A stretch of DNA of 57,576 nucleotides, from the NCBI GenBank assembly GCA_949297015.1, contig CASFRF010000010.1, positions 1 to 57,576 of the forward strand, in the 5' to 3' direction. The notes beneath the pieces were generated by a model. That model worked only from the letters and a program-made list of their open reading frames with translations, searched no databases and had not been told where the DNA came from. Every line of letters starts with the position of its first letter. Position 1 is the first letter of the stretch. This DNA comes from an uncultured bacterium (lineage in GTDB: Bacteria; Verrucomicrobiota; Lentisphaeria; Victivallales; Victivallaceae). The position numbers and the translations under genes were made by a program. Below are positions 1 through 8,654 of the stretch, piece after piece.

Positions 1-931
1 CCGCCGCTACGAGCTGAACTTTGAAGTGGAGCGGCTGCTGCGCGGGTCCTATCACGACCTGCAGCTGGCGGGGGAGCTGGTGTTGAGTGGGCGCGAGATC
101 CGGATCGATCCGCTCCGTTTCCGCTTTCTGCAGGGCGGGAGTCTGGAGAGCACGTTGAGTTTCGCGGCGGCGGACTCCGGCGCGGTCACCTTCCGCAGCA
201 CCGGCATGACCACCGATTATCTGCCAGTCCCGACCCTTGAGCATCTGCTGGGCCGGAGCTCCGGAACGGGGTGCCGCGGCGAGGTGGAAAATCTCTCCTG
301 GGAGCTCAGCGGCCCCTGCCGCCGCGCGGACTGGACGAAGCTGAACGGGCGGCTGGAGGCCGACTTCAACTCCCTGGAGGTTCCCAACAACTACGCCTCC
401 GACCTCTGGGGGCAGCTGCTGTTCATTCCGCTGGAGGTGCTGACCCGGCTGCGCGGCATTTTGCCGGATCGGCTGTTCAACCCGGTGGAATACGCCGACG
501 CCTTCATCCGGCTGGGGGCGCTGCGCAGCAACTTCCGAACACTTCATTTTTCCGGGGGACGGCTCGCGGCCCGGGTCCGCAACGGCGCGCTGGAGCTGGA
601 CAACTGCCGCCTGACCGACGGTACGCCGGTCGGCCGCATGATCTTCTCGGGCCGGATTCCGCTGACCCCCGACGACGCGCTGGAACTCAACACCGACTCC
701 CTGGTCGGAGGCCTGGTGCTGCCGGTGATGATCCGCGGCACCCTGACCGCGCCGCAGGTCAACTTCCGCCGGATCGGGACGGAACTGGCCGCCGCCAACG
801 CCCGCAATCTCCTGGAGCAGCTCTCCGAACTCGGCGGGCGGCTGCTGAATACCGACGACGACCGGGAGGACTCGGCGAAACCGCCGGATCGGCCCGGTTT
901 CTGGCAACAGCTTTTCAACTTCTGGAATTGA
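1..931 (+). CDS. AsmA-like / large outer-envelope biogenesis protein, C-terminal part (5' truncated by window edge)
   Basis: The frame is already open at base 2 and runs to TGA at 929-931, so this is the C-terminal part (about 309 aa) of a longer protein. Visible features are alternating beta-type segments such as LQLAGELVLSGREIRIDPL, late repeats of the type D-x-L-x-L-N-T-D-S-L followed by a G-T-L-T-A-P-Q-V-N-F element, and a polar tail. The G-T-x-x-x-P element near the C-terminus is characteristic of AsmA/YhdP/TamB-like proteins, which bridge inner and outer membranes and are linked to lipid transport. The family is inferred from this pattern only. tatD follows after 4 nt, suggesting co-transcription with tatD and nudC. 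The internal GTG at 26 is probably not the start, because coding sequence continues upstream of it. Confidence 0.6.
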   Translation, partial: RRYELNFEVERLLRGSYHDLQLAGELVLSGREIRIDPLRFRFLQGGSLESTLSFAAADSGAVTFRSTGMTTDYLPVPTLEHLLGRSSGTGCRGEVENLSWELSGPCRRADWTKLNGRLEADFNSLEVPNNYASDLWGQLLFIPLEVLTRLRGILPDRLFNPVEYADAFIRLGALRSNFRTLHFSGGRLAARVRNGALELDNCRLTDGTPVGRMIFSGRIPLTPDDALELNTDSLVGGLVLPVMIRGTLTAPQVNFRRIGTELAAANARNLLEQLSELGGRLLNTDDDREDSAKPPDRPGFWQQLFNFWN

Positions 932-935
932 ACTT

Positions 936-1736
936 ATGCAACTGTTCGACACTCATTTCCACTACTCCGGGGAGCTCCCGCCCCGGGACTATCTGAACCT
1001 CCTGCCCGAAGCCGCCGAACTCCGGCTGCTGGCTGTCGGCGGCGATTACGCGCAGAGCCGGCAGGCCGAACGCTTCGCCGGGGAGATCGCGTCGGCCGAT
1101 TTCGCCGTGGGCGTCCACCCCCACTCGGCGGAGGAGTATCTGGCGGCCCGCGAGGATTTCTCCGGCTTCCGCCCCCACCCCAAGCTCCGGGCGATCGGGG
1201 AGCTCGGACTCGACTACTACTACGACTTCGCCCCCCGGGACGCCCAGCGCCGGGTGTTCGAGGAGTTTCTGGCGCTGGCGCTGGCGTGGGAGCTGCCGGC
1301 GATCGTCCACTGCCGCGATCTGGACGATCGCTTCGAGGCCTACGCCGACTGCCACGCCCTGCTGCGTGACTTCGCCGCTGCGGGGGGGCGCTTTGTCGTT
1401 CACTGCTTCGCCGGAACCCCGGAGTGGGCGGAGCGCTTCCTGACTCTGGGCGGCATGCTCGGCGTCACCGGCATGGTCACCTTCCCCCGCGCCGAAAACA
1501 TCCGGCTCACGCTCCGGACCATCCCCGACGACCGGTTGCTGATCGAGACCGACGCCCCCTATCTGGCGCCGGTGCCCTTCCGCGGCAAGCCGAACCACCC
1601 GGGCTACCTGCGCTATACGGCGCAGCGGGTGGCAACGGAGCGCAACTGCCCGCTGGAGGCGCTGGCCGAACTGACCACCGGCAATGCCGAGCGCTTCTTC
1701 GCACGTCCGGCCCGACCGGAGGAGGCGGGAAAATGA
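936..1736 (+). CDS. tatD: TatD-family metal-dependent DNase/hydrolase
   Basis: The protein has 266 aa, the normal size for TatD. It shows every family signature in order: DTHFHY at the N-terminus (first metal ligands, residues 5-10), HPH at 61-63, GELGLDYY at 88-95 (metal-binding Glu), HCR at 125-127, HCFAG at 156-160 and ETDAPYLAP at 204-212 (catalytic Asp). TatD proteins are cytosolic two-metal TIM-barrel enzymes with 3'-5' exonuclease or AP-endonuclease activity in DNA repair and degradation. The start is 4 nt after the upstream stop, and the stop overlaps the nudC start (ATGA at 1733-1736), so the genes are translationally coupled. The exact substrate within the YcfH/TatD/YjjV group cannot be told from sequence. 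Confidence 0.95.
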   Translation: MQLFDTHFHYSGELPPRDYLNLLPEAAELRLLAVGGDYAQSRQAERFAGEIASADFAVGVHPHSAEEYLAAREDFSGFRPHPKLRAIGELGLDYYYDFAPRDAQRRVFEEFLALALAWELPAIVHCRDLDDRFEAYADCHALLRDFAAAGGRFVVHCFAGTPEWAERFLTLGGMLGVTGMVTFPRAENIRLTLRTIPDDRLLIETDAPYLAPVPFRGKPNHPGYLRYTAQRVATERNCPLEALAELTTGNAERFFARPARPEEAGK

Positions 1737-2581
1737 CGGAACACCGGTTCTTCCCCGAACCGCCGGTGGCGGCACCGGGCCGGATCGCGGGGCGGGTGGT
1801 GATGATCGCCTCCGGGCAGCTCTATGTGGTACGCGAGGGCGACCGGCTGCGGCTCCCGCTCACCGACCGCGATCCGCTCCCCGAATTTTCCGAACCGCTG
1901 ATCATCGGCCGCTTCGGACCTCAGCCCTGTCTGGCGGTGGAGTACACCGGGGAGCTGCCCGCGGCCTGTGAACTGCGGCGGGCGCTGTACGAACTGCCGG
2001 AGCTGGAGCGGGTGGCGGTGGGGCGGGCGCTGGAGCTGCTCTTCTGGCGGCGGAAACAGCAGTTCTGCGGCAGCTGCGGCGCGCCGCTGGAGGACGCCGT
2101 CGGAGAGTGCGCCCGGAAGTGTCCGCGCTGCGGCGCGCTGTTCTTCCCGGTGCTGGCCCCGGCGGTGATCGTGGCGGTGACCCGGGGGCGGGAGCTGTTG
2201 CTGGCCCACAACGCCAGATTTACGGCGGGGATGTACAGCCTGATCGCCGGGTTTGTGGAACCGGGCGAGCAGGCCGAACAGGCCGTGCGCCGGGAGCTGC
2301 GCGAGGAGGTGAATCTTGAAATCCGGAATCTGCGCTACTTCGGCAGTCAGTGCTGGCCCTACCCCAATTCGCTGATGCTCGGCTTTTTCGCCGAGTACGC
2401 GGGCGGCGAAGTGGAGCCGGACGGAGTGGAGATCCTCGACGCCCGGTTTTATCCGGTGGAGCGCTTCCCCCGGCTCCCCGAGTTCGGCTCCATCGCCCGG
2501 ACCATGATCGAGCACTTCCGGGCCGCCGTCGGCGCCCCCGCGGAACCGGACGCGGCGGCAGCGCCCCCGGGAAACCGCTGA
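1733..2581 (+). CDS. nudC: NADH pyrophosphatase / NAD-capped RNA decapping Nudix hydrolase NudC
   Basis: The protein has 282 aa counted from the ATG that overlaps the tatD stop; a longer upstream reading would lie inside tatD. It has a NudC N-terminal domain, a four-Cys zinc ribbon (CGSCG at 112-116 and CPRCG at 130-134), a Nudix box around 173-195 (GFVEPGEQAEQ...RELREEV) and, after it, SQCWPYPNSLM at 205-215. That last motif matches the SQPWPFPxS signature separating NudC from other Nudix proteins. Family knowledge: these enzymes hydrolyse NADH to NMNH and AMP and remove NAD caps from RNA 5' ends. The last roughly 20 residues are a low-complexity Ala/Pro-rich tail. Confidence 0.94.
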   Translation: MTEHRFFPEPPVAAPGRIAGRVVMIASGQLYVVREGDRLRLPLTDRDPLPEFSEPLIIGRFGPQPCLAVEYTGELPAACELRRALYELPELERVAVGRALELLFWRRKQQFCGSCGAPLEDAVGECARKCPRCGALFFPVLAPAVIVAVTRGRELLLAHNARFTAGMYSLIAGFVEPGEQAEQAVRRELREEVNLEIRNLRYFGSQCWPYPNSLMLGFFAEYAGGEVEPDGVEILDARFYPVERFPRLPEFGSIARTMIEHFRAAVGAPAEPDAAAAPPGNR

Positions 2582-2618
2582 AAAACCGGTTTTTTTCGGT
2601 TTTTTCCGCTTTCCCGGC

Positions 2619-2646
2619 TTGCTTTTTCCGGAATTCCGTTTATAGT
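2619..2646 (+). promoter_or_regulatory. Promoter of tRNA-Lys
   Basis: TTGCTT (2619-2624), a 16-nt spacer and TATAGT (2641-2646) lie 17 nt before the mature tRNA 5' end. The region between nudC and the tRNA is otherwise AT-rich and non-coding. Confidence 0.6.
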
Positions 2647-2663
2647 AAAGAGTAGAATCGGTT

Positions 2664-2739
2664 GCACCCATAGCTCAGTTGGTAGAGCAAATGACTCTTA
2701 ATCATTGGGTCGAAGGTTCGAGTCCTTCTGGGTGTACCA
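2664..2739 (+). tRNA. tRNA-Lys, anticodon CUU
   Basis: The 76-nt cloverleaf folds cleanly. The acceptor stem is GCACCCA/TGGGTGT (one G-T pair), the D arm is GCTC/GAGC, the anticodon stem is AATGA/TCATT with loop CTCTTAA (anticodon CTT, decoding AAG), and the T arm is GAAGG-TTCGAGT-CCTTC. Discriminator A is followed by an encoded CCA (2737-2739). It is a single-gene transcription unit with its own promoter and terminator. Confidence 0.97.
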
Positions 2740-2753
2740 CTTTTGATCAATCG

Positions 2754-2794
2754 AACGGCGGTTGCGGAGCTCTTTCAGCAATCGCCGTTTTTTT
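2754..2794 (+). terminator. Rho-independent terminator of tRNA-Lys
   Basis: A 12-bp stem, AACGGCGGTTGC (2754-2765) with GCAATCGCCGTT (2778-2789), encloses a 12-nt loop and is followed by a run of seven T. It separates the tRNA from the GntR operon. Confidence 0.93.
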
Positions 2795-2842
2795 GCCGCC
2801 ACCGCAATTCGCGTTTTTTTACGTCTTTTTTCGATCGGGCTC

Positions 2843-2871
2843 TTGACAAATCGTGTTTTTTCCGGGATAAT
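2843..2871 (+). promoter_or_regulatory. Near-consensus sigma70-type promoter of the GntR-pseudopilin operon
   Basis: TTGACA (2843-2848), exactly 17 nt, then GATAAT (2866-2871). Transcription would begin near 2878, so the leader of the GntR gene is only about a dozen nucleotides and starts almost at the GGAG ribosome-binding site (2879-2882). Confidence 0.85.
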
Positions 2872-2885
2872 ATCTACCGGAGTGA

Positions 2886-2917
2886 ATCAGATGAATCAGA
2901 ACCATCAGATGAATCAG
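2886..2917 (+). repeat. Short tandem repeat at the 5' end of the GntR gene
   Basis: The 14-bp sequence ATCAGATGAATCAG occurs twice (2886-2899 and 2904-2917) with an 18-bp period. The core ATCAG recurs every 9 bp (2886, 2895, 2904, 2913). It overlaps the start codon and encodes MNQ-type triplets in frame. Confidence 0.9.
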
Positions 2918-4015
2918 TCTGGACAATCATTCTATTCGCGGTTTCGTCCGGAGGGCCCGCAGGCCGGTTACCGCCAGGCGGCGGCGTTTCTGCGCGAGGC
3001 GATCCGCCGGGGTCGGTTGCATCCGGGCGAACGGCTGCCCTCGGTCCGGCAGCTGGCGGAGTGCTGGCAGCTGAATCCGTCGATGGTGACCCGGGCGTTG
3101 AAACTGCTGGAGGGGGAACAGCTGCTGCAATGCAGCGCCAAGGTGGGAACCTTCGTCGCCCCCCCGGTCCGGAGTCCGCGCCGGGTGGGGATCTACTACA
3201 CCCGTCAACTCAACGAGCAGGATTTTCACTTCTACGCGCTGCTGACCGTCCTGCTGCAGCAGCGGCTGGAACAACGGGGTCTTGCCGCGACCATCCTCTG
3301 CGACGACCGGCCTGAATCGGAGCAGCACACGCCCTGCCCCCGGTTGCTCAGGGCGATCGACGAGGGGCGGATCGACTCCCTGATCGTGCTGATGCTTCCG
3401 CAGGCGATTCTCGACTGGCTCCCCCGGCTGGGGATCCCGCTGGTGGCGCGGGGCGAAAACCGCAAGCCGTATGTGCTGGACTGGAATTTCCGCCCGCTCT
3501 TCGATCGGCTGCTGGAGCACTGCCGCAGCCGGGGGGCAGGTTCCGTCGGGCTGCTCTCCCACGTCTCCCGCGGGTTCTTCGCCGACGGTTCACCCCTCCT
3601 CACCGAACAGTTCCTCGCCGCGGTCCGGGACCACGGTCTGAAGTGCCGGGACGACTGGATCACGACGCCGTCCGACCGCATCGAAACCGGATTTGAACAC
3701 TACGGTTATCAGGTGGGCAAACGCTTCTTCTCCCGCTCCGATCTGCCCGACGCCGTGATTCTCTATCCCGACGTGGTGGCGCGGGGCGCGGTGGCGGCCA
3801 TCCTCAAACGCGGCGGCCCGCCGACGCGGACGCAACTTTTGATCCACCGCCACCGGGAGCTGGAGTTTCTGGTGCCCTTCCCCTGTACGTTCTTCGACAA
3901 CTCCGTGGCGGAGATCGCCGATCAGACTCTGAACGCATTGCTTTCGCCCGCCGCGGCGCGGCCGGATCACGATTTTTATCAACTGGTGGCCAACCCCCTC
4001 AACGAGAAAGGATAA
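2891..4015 (+). CDS. GntR-family transcriptional regulator with LacI-like ligand-binding domain
   Basis: The protein has 374 aa. Residues of about 20-90 form a GntR winged helix-turn-helix, with the typical AIRRGRLHPGERLPSVRQLA stretch followed by NPSMVTRALKLLEGE. A periplasmic-binding-protein-like effector domain follows from about residue 100 (RRVGIYY ... LIVLMLP ... GSVGLLSHV ... DAVILYPD). Such regulators usually sense sugars. The ATG at 2891 is preferred because GGAG lies 8 nt upstream and the predicted transcript starts near 2878; GTG 2882 is in frame but overlaps that site. The pseudopilin follows after 3 nt, so this is the first gene of the operon and may autoregulate it. The ligand is unknown. 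Confidence 0.88.
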   Translation: MNQNHQMNQSGQSFYSRFRPEGPQAGYRQAAAFLREAIRRGRLHPGERLPSVRQLAECWQLNPSMVTRALKLLEGEQLLQCSAKVGTFVAPPVRSPRRVGIYYTRQLNEQDFHFYALLTVLLQQRLEQRGLAATILCDDRPESEQHTPCPRLLRAIDEGRIDSLIVLMLPQAILDWLPRLGIPLVARGENRKPYVLDWNFRPLFDRLLEHCRSRGAGSVGLLSHVSRGFFADGSPLLTEQFLAAVRDHGLKCRDDWITTPSDRIETGFEHYGYQVGKRFFSRSDLPDAVILYPDVVARGAVAAILKRGGPPTRTQLLIHRHRELEFLVPFPCTFFDNSVAEIADQTLNALLSPAAARPDHDFYQLVANPLNEKG

Positions 4016-4018
4016 ACC

Positions 4019-4822
4019 ATGAATCGCCTCCCGTACTCTCCGCTCCGCCGGTCGACCGGGACCGGGACCCGCACCGAGACCTTCACGCTGATCGAACTCC
4101 TGGTGGTGATCGCGATCATCGCCATCCTCGCCTCCATGCTGTTGCCCGCGCTGAATTCGGCGCGAGGCAAGGCGCAATCGGTGAAGTGCCTGAGCAATCT
4201 CAAGCAGTTCGGCACCGGCTTCCAGATCTACGCCGGGAACTACGACGACCGCACCCCCTTCGCCTGCTACGACGGCAATGCGCACCCCACTTGGGGTGAA
4301 CTGCTGATCAGCGGCGGCGGCCTGCCCAAGATCCGCGAAAACCTCAACGGCGACGGCACCAGCCCCACCGCCACGCTCGGCATCTGGAACTGCCCCGCCA
4401 ACGGCTTCCAGAACCGCCATCAGGGGACCAATCCGGGGGAGGACCAGACCAGTTACGGGGCCAACGGCATGTCCTCCTATCCCAACAACATGTCGGGATA
4501 CATCACCTACGATGGAGCGTTTTTGAACAACAAATACTCCCGGATGAAGAACCCCTCCCGGAAATACGCGATGACCGAGGCGGTGATCTACCGGATCGAG
4601 CTCTCGCGGCCGAACGGCGCGGAGCTGGGCGAGGACTTCGACTCCTTCGCCGCCTCCGGCGCGATCGTGACCAAAAATCTGCTGGTCTACCGCCATCAGG
4701 GCCGGCTCAACATGCTCTTTGTGGACGGCCACACCGAGGTCATGCCCACCCGGATCGGCAAGGGTCCGGATCCCAACAACCCCTCGGTCTGGCACCTCAA
4801 CAACTGGGCGGTGAATCGATGA
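4019..4822 (+). CDS. Type IV pilin-like pseudopilin (prepilin N-terminal methylation domain, H-X9-DG C-terminus)
   Basis: The protein has 267 aa. A basic leader of about 21 residues precedes [20 protein letters not shown], the class III prepilin cleavage/methylation site and hydrophobic alpha helix (about 22-44), including the conserved Glu. The C-terminus carries H-x9-D-G ([12 protein letters not shown], about 232-243), the hallmark of a pseudopilin group greatly expanded in Lentisphaerota, Planctomycetes and Kiritimatiellota. It is presumably processed by a prepilin peptidase encoded elsewhere and assembled by a type II secretion or pilus machine. Its stop overlaps the next start (ATGA, 4819-4822), coupling it to the large secreted protein. 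Substrate and partner are unknown. Confidence 0.92.
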   Translation: MNRLPYSPLRRSTGTGTRTETFTLIELLVVIAIIAILASMLLPALNSARGKAQSVKCLSNLKQFGTGFQIYAGNYDDRTPFACYDGNAHPTWGELLISGGGLPKIRENLNGDGTSPTATLGIWNCPANGFQNRHQGTNPGEDQTSYGANGMSSYPNNMSGYITYDGAFLNNKYSRMKNPSRKYAMTEAVIYRIELSRPNGAELGEDFDSFAASGAIVTKNLLVYRHQGRLNMLFVDGHTEVMPTRIGKGPDPNNPSVWHLNNWAVNR

Positions 4823-7800
4823 AGGCGATCGGATTCGGCTGGCTGTTGCTGCTGCCGCTGCTGGCGGCGGCGGCGGAACCCTTTACCGTCGAGCTGCGCG
4901 GACTGGGTCGGATCGAGGCCCGGGAGCAGACGCGGGGGCAGGTGACCCGCACGCTGCTGACCGCGGAGACTCCGGAACTGGCCATGGCGTTGGCCTCGAA
5001 ACTGGTCGCCGACTTCACCGGTTTCGGCGATCTCCGCCCGGCGCCGGACTCGAAACTGCCGGGCACGGTGCTGACCGGCAACGGGTGTTGGCTGATCGGA
5101 GTGACGGGCCGTCACGTCACCGTCATCTACGCGCCCACTTTCGACCAGCTGCGCCAACTCGCCGCCGGAATCCGGGTTGAACCGGTCAAGGCCCGCGCCT
5201 ATCCGCGCTGGCTGGACCGTTTCGACAACGACGCCGTCTCGCTGGGCACGCTCGGCTGGGGCATTCTGCCCAAGGACTACCGCAACGGACTGCGCTGGAT
5301 GCGCGAGATCGGGCTGAATCTGGTGGTGGACAGCAACAATCCGAACCTGCTGGCCGCCCCCGGCGTCCTCGACCTCACCGTGGCCCGCTGGGCGGCGCAC
5401 GAGGCGCAACAGCTGAACGGCGCCTACCACCTCTATTTGCCGTGGAGCAATCCGGAGCGTCCGGCCTGGCTCTGGAATCAGACGCCGCTGCCCTACTATC
5501 GCCCCGAGGAGGGCTATGTTGCCCACCACTCCATGGGGTATCAGAAGATCGCCTCCGCCAGCGAATTTGAACCGGCTCCGGCCACCGATGCGGCGGCGGG
5601 AGCGGCGCAGAGCGCGGTGACCGCCGAACTGGCCCGGGATCCGGCCTTCAGCGCCCATTTTGCAGCTCCGGAGCTGGGACATCACTCGGTGCTGAGTCTC
5701 TCGGTCTACGCCGAAAGTCCGGAGGCGAAGGCGGCCTGGGTGGAGTTTCTGAAGACGGTCCGCCGCTACGATCCGGCTGAAGTCGGCCGCCGCTACTGCG
5801 GCGATGCCGGAGCCTTCCGCTCGCTCGAGGAAGTCCCCTTCCCGACGCTGCGCACCTTCGCCGGCTACGAGCCCGGCAAATCGCTGGATCTGCGCGGCCG
5901 CTGGGAGCTCAACCTCGCCCCGGCCACCGACTGGGTCCCCTTTGAGCTCAACGATCCGCTGCTGCTGCTCTACCGCAACTATCCGCAGCCGGTCCGGCTG
6001 CGCCGCACCTTCACGCTGACGGAGGATCAGGTCCGGGACCTCAAATATCTGCATTTTGCGCTGAACGGCTGGCACGGCTCCATGTCGCGGAGCTTTGAGG
6101 TGGAACTCAACGGCCGGAAACTCAAAAATCTGACGGCCGAACACCCGTTGACCGGAGACTACGATCAATGTTTCGAGCTCGGCGAAGCGGCGAAGGCCGG
6201 AGTCAACACCATCGTTCTGGACACCCGGGGCCAGGTGGTTCCGGGCTACGCCTTTCTGGGCTCTCGCGGGCGCTGGACCTACCCCTCGCCGGATCCGCAG
6301 CTGAACGCCCGCTTCTTCGACGCGGTGGAGTTTGCCGCCTACTACCGGGTCAAAGGGCTGGAGCACTGGCTCAAGGCCTTCCGCCGGGGGGATCCCTCCG
6401 GGCGGCCGCTGCTGGTGATGGCGCCGGCGGACTTCATCGACCTGACCTACGATCTGTTCAAGCGTTACGGCGCCTATCCGCATGAAACCGGTCAGGGCGG
6501 CGCGATCTGGGCGCCGTGGGTGACCCGCTACTACACGGCGCACGATCTGCCGATCAGCAGCGAACCGGGGAATGCGCCCCACACCGCCGCCGACATGCAG
6601 AACATGATGACGCTCTACGCGCTGATGGGGGACGAAGCTGTTACTTGGCTGTTCGATCCGATCCAGTATCAGGTTCCGGAAATCGACGCTTGGATCCGGC
6701 AGAACCGGGAGCAGATCCGGGCCATCGGCAAGCTCGAACCCGCGCCGCCCGCGGTGGGCGTGCTGCGTTCGGTCCGGAACGCCTCGCGCCTGGCCTTCTC
6801 CAATGCGCCGTGGAGTCTGGACCCCAGCCGGGGCGACCTCTATGCGGCGGGATTCACCTCCAACGTGATCGATCCGGTGGATCTGGTCAAAGACCGGGCC
6901 AACGACCGCTTTCCGGTGATCTTCGACGCCTGCACCGAGCTCTGGACGCCCGAGGAGCTCGCCGGACTCCGGCGCTATCTGGAGCGGGGCGGCGTCTTCA
7001 TCACCGTGCACGAGACCGGCAAGCACACGCCGGAACAGGCCTACAGCTGGCCGATTTCGGAGCTGAGCAAACTCAAGGTGGTGAACCATCATCAGGGGAC
7101 CGGCGGCAAGATCCGGTTCACCGACACCCAGACGCTCTTCCCCAGTCTCCGGGGCAAGGAGATCAACAGCTGGGGACTGGTCTACGACTGGCCCGACGGC
7201 AAGCCCGATCCGGCGGTGGAGGTGGTGGCCGAGTGGGTCGGCCGCGCGCCCGGCAGCGGCAAAATCGCCATCGCCCGGACCCGCGTGGGCAAAGGGGAGC
7301 TGATCAGCAACAGCGGCATGTGGCGCAACCCCGCCCGGCTCGGAGCCACGGGGCCGGCCGATCCCGGGGCGCGCCCCTATCTGATCGAAATGCTGACCTC
7401 GCTGGGCGTGCCGCGCGGCGCGGACAAGGGGGACGGCAACGGCGTTTCGGACCTGTTCCTCGAACACCGCCGGAGCAAGAACGGACTCTACGACGTCTAT
7501 CTGGCGGCCAAGGTCCGGCGTGAAGGCACCACCGAAACCGAACTGGTCTTCCCGCGGGAACTGCGTCCGGAGTCGCTGCGGGAGCTCTCGGCCCTGAAGC
7601 ACCCGGCGACCCCGTTCCGCTACGCCGACGGCAAACTCACCATTCCCGGCGTCAAACTCGGCCCCATGCAGCTGCGCCTGTTCGGCGCCCCCCGGCCCGA
7701 CCGGGGCAGCGCCCCCTCGTTCTGGCTGAAGTCGCTGGCCAAACGGTTCCCGGCCCTGCCGGAACTGCCGCCGGAACCGGCGTTTGAGTTTCCGGATCAG

Positions 7801-8634
7801 GACCGGTACCTGGGGCTCAATCAGAACTGGACCATGGTGGCCGACAATCAGCCGTGGGGCGCGACGCCGCCGGCCGACTTCCAGTGGAACACGGGGAAGA
7901 CCGTTGAGCTCGGCGCCTTCCCGGTGCTGGGGTTGCCGGACGAGACGGTGGCCCACTTCCGGCGCGAAGTGGAGATTCCCCCCGCCTGGAAGGGGTCGCG
8001 GGTCAGTCTGAACTTCTCCTCGCAGTATTGGTTCTGGGGGCTGATGCCCGCGGCCCGGCTCTGGATCAACGGGAAACCGTGGCCGAACGCGCAAACCCGG
8101 CTCGGGGGCGCGCCCAACAACTCCTTCGGACTCGATCTGCCCGATTCGGGCCGCGTGGTGCTGGAGCTGGAGATCGACGGTCGGCTGCGGCCCGATCAGA
8201 ACCGGGTCCGGCCCAGCGGCGTGACCGGGGTCTTCTACCTGGCCTCCGAACCGCAGCCGCTCAAGCGGGAGCAGCTCACCGACTGGCAGGCCGCGGAAAA
8301 GCGCATCGGCGAATTCAAGCGCACGCTGCCCGACATCCGGACCCGCTTCATCTATCTGGAGAAACGGTTCCCGACGCCGGACGGGCCGGAGGGGGCGGCG
8401 CTCTATCTGGAATCGCCCGCCCATCTCGGCTGGCTGATGATCAACGGCACGGTGATTTCGACGCCCGGCTGGATGCGCAAACTCGACGTCAGCGGGCTGC
8501 TCAAACCGGTCGGGCAGGAGAACGTGATCCGCTGGTGGCCGGAACTCTGCAAGGAGGAGCCCTCCTTCAACCGGGTGCTGGACCAGAAAGTTCCGCGCCT
8601 CTATCTGAGTTGGATTCCCAAATCTGAAAAATAA
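4819..8634 (+). CDS. Large secreted multidomain protein, glycoside-hydrolase-like architecture (paralog A)
   Basis: The protein has 1271 aa and a signal peptide ([20 protein letters not shown], cut after about residue 19-20). Regions by eye: an alpha/beta N-terminal domain (about 22-120); a barrel-like region beginning [19 protein letters not shown] (about 150) and resuming near [12 protein letters not shown] (about 530) to about 670; an inserted GH2-type jelly roll (RGRWELNL ... [17 protein letters not shown], about 355-490); a flavodoxin/GATase-like domain ([13 protein letters not shown] ... [13 protein letters not shown], about 695-740), as in GH42 trimerisation domains; and two C-terminal jelly rolls (about 990-1140 and 1165-1270). 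No CAZy family could be assigned and no catalytic acid pair was identified, so enzymatic activity is inference. The start overlaps the pseudopilin stop. A close paralog follows. Confidence 0.72.
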   Translation: MKAIGFGWLLLLPLLAAAAEPFTVELRGLGRIEAREQTRGQVTRTLLTAETPELAMALASKLVADFTGFGDLRPAPDSKLPGTVLTGNGCWLIGVTGRHVTVIYAPTFDQLRQLAAGIRVEPVKARAYPRWLDRFDNDAVSLGTLGWGILPKDYRNGLRWMREIGLNLVVDSNNPNLLAAPGVLDLTVARWAAHEAQQLNGAYHLYLPWSNPERPAWLWNQTPLPYYRPEEGYVAHHSMGYQKIASASEFEPAPATDAAAGAAQSAVTAELARDPAFSAHFAAPELGHHSVLSLSVYAESPEAKAAWVEFLKTVRRYDPAEVGRRYCGDAGAFRSLEEVPFPTLRTFAGYEPGKSLDLRGRWELNLAPATDWVPFELNDPLLLLYRNYPQPVRLRRTFTLTEDQVRDLKYLHFALNGWHGSMSRSFEVELNGRKLKNLTAEHPLTGDYDQCFELGEAAKAGVNTIVLDTRGQVVPGYAFLGSRGRWTYPSPDPQLNARFFDAVEFAAYYRVKGLEHWLKAFRRGDPSGRPLLVMAPADFIDLTYDLFKRYGAYPHETGQGGAIWAPWVTRYYTAHDLPISSEPGNAPHTAADMQNMMTLYALMGDEAVTWLFDPIQYQVPEIDAWIRQNREQIRAIGKLEPAPPAVGVLRSVRNASRLAFSNAPWSLDPSRGDLYAAGFTSNVIDPVDLVKDRANDRFPVIFDACTELWTPEELAGLRRYLERGGVFITVHETGKHTPEQAYSWPISELSKLKVVNHHQGTGGKIRFTDTQTLFPSLRGKEINSWGLVYDWPDGKPDPAVEVVAEWVGRAPGSGKIAIARTRVGKGELISNSGMWRNPARLGATGPADPGARPYLIEMLTSLGVPRGADKGDGNGVSDLFLEHRRSKNGLYDVYLAAKVRREGTTETELVFPRELRPESLRELSALKHPATPFRYADGKLTIPGVKLGPMQLRLFGAPRPDRGSAPSFWLKSLAKRFPALPELPPEPAFEFPDQDRYLGLNQNWTMVADNQPWGATPPADFQWNTGKTVELGAFPVLGLPDETVAHFRREVEIPPAWKGSRVSLNFSSQYWFWGLMPAARLWINGKPWPNAQTRLGGAPNNSFGLDLPDSGRVVLELEIDGRLRPDQNRVRPSGVTGVFYLASEPQPLKREQLTDWQAAEKRIGEFKRTLPDIRTRFIYLEKRFPTPDGPEGAALYLESPAHLGWLMINGTVISTPGWMRKLDVSGLLKPVGQENVIRWWPELCKEEPSFNRVLDQKVPRLYLSWIPKSEK

Positions 8635-8654
8635 ACCCACAGGAGAGAATGCAG

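Noticed and set aside
2882..2884. GTG at 2882 as the start of the GntR regulator
   Set aside because: It overlaps the GGAG ribosome-binding site and lies within a few bases of the predicted transcript start; ATG 2891 has correct spacing.
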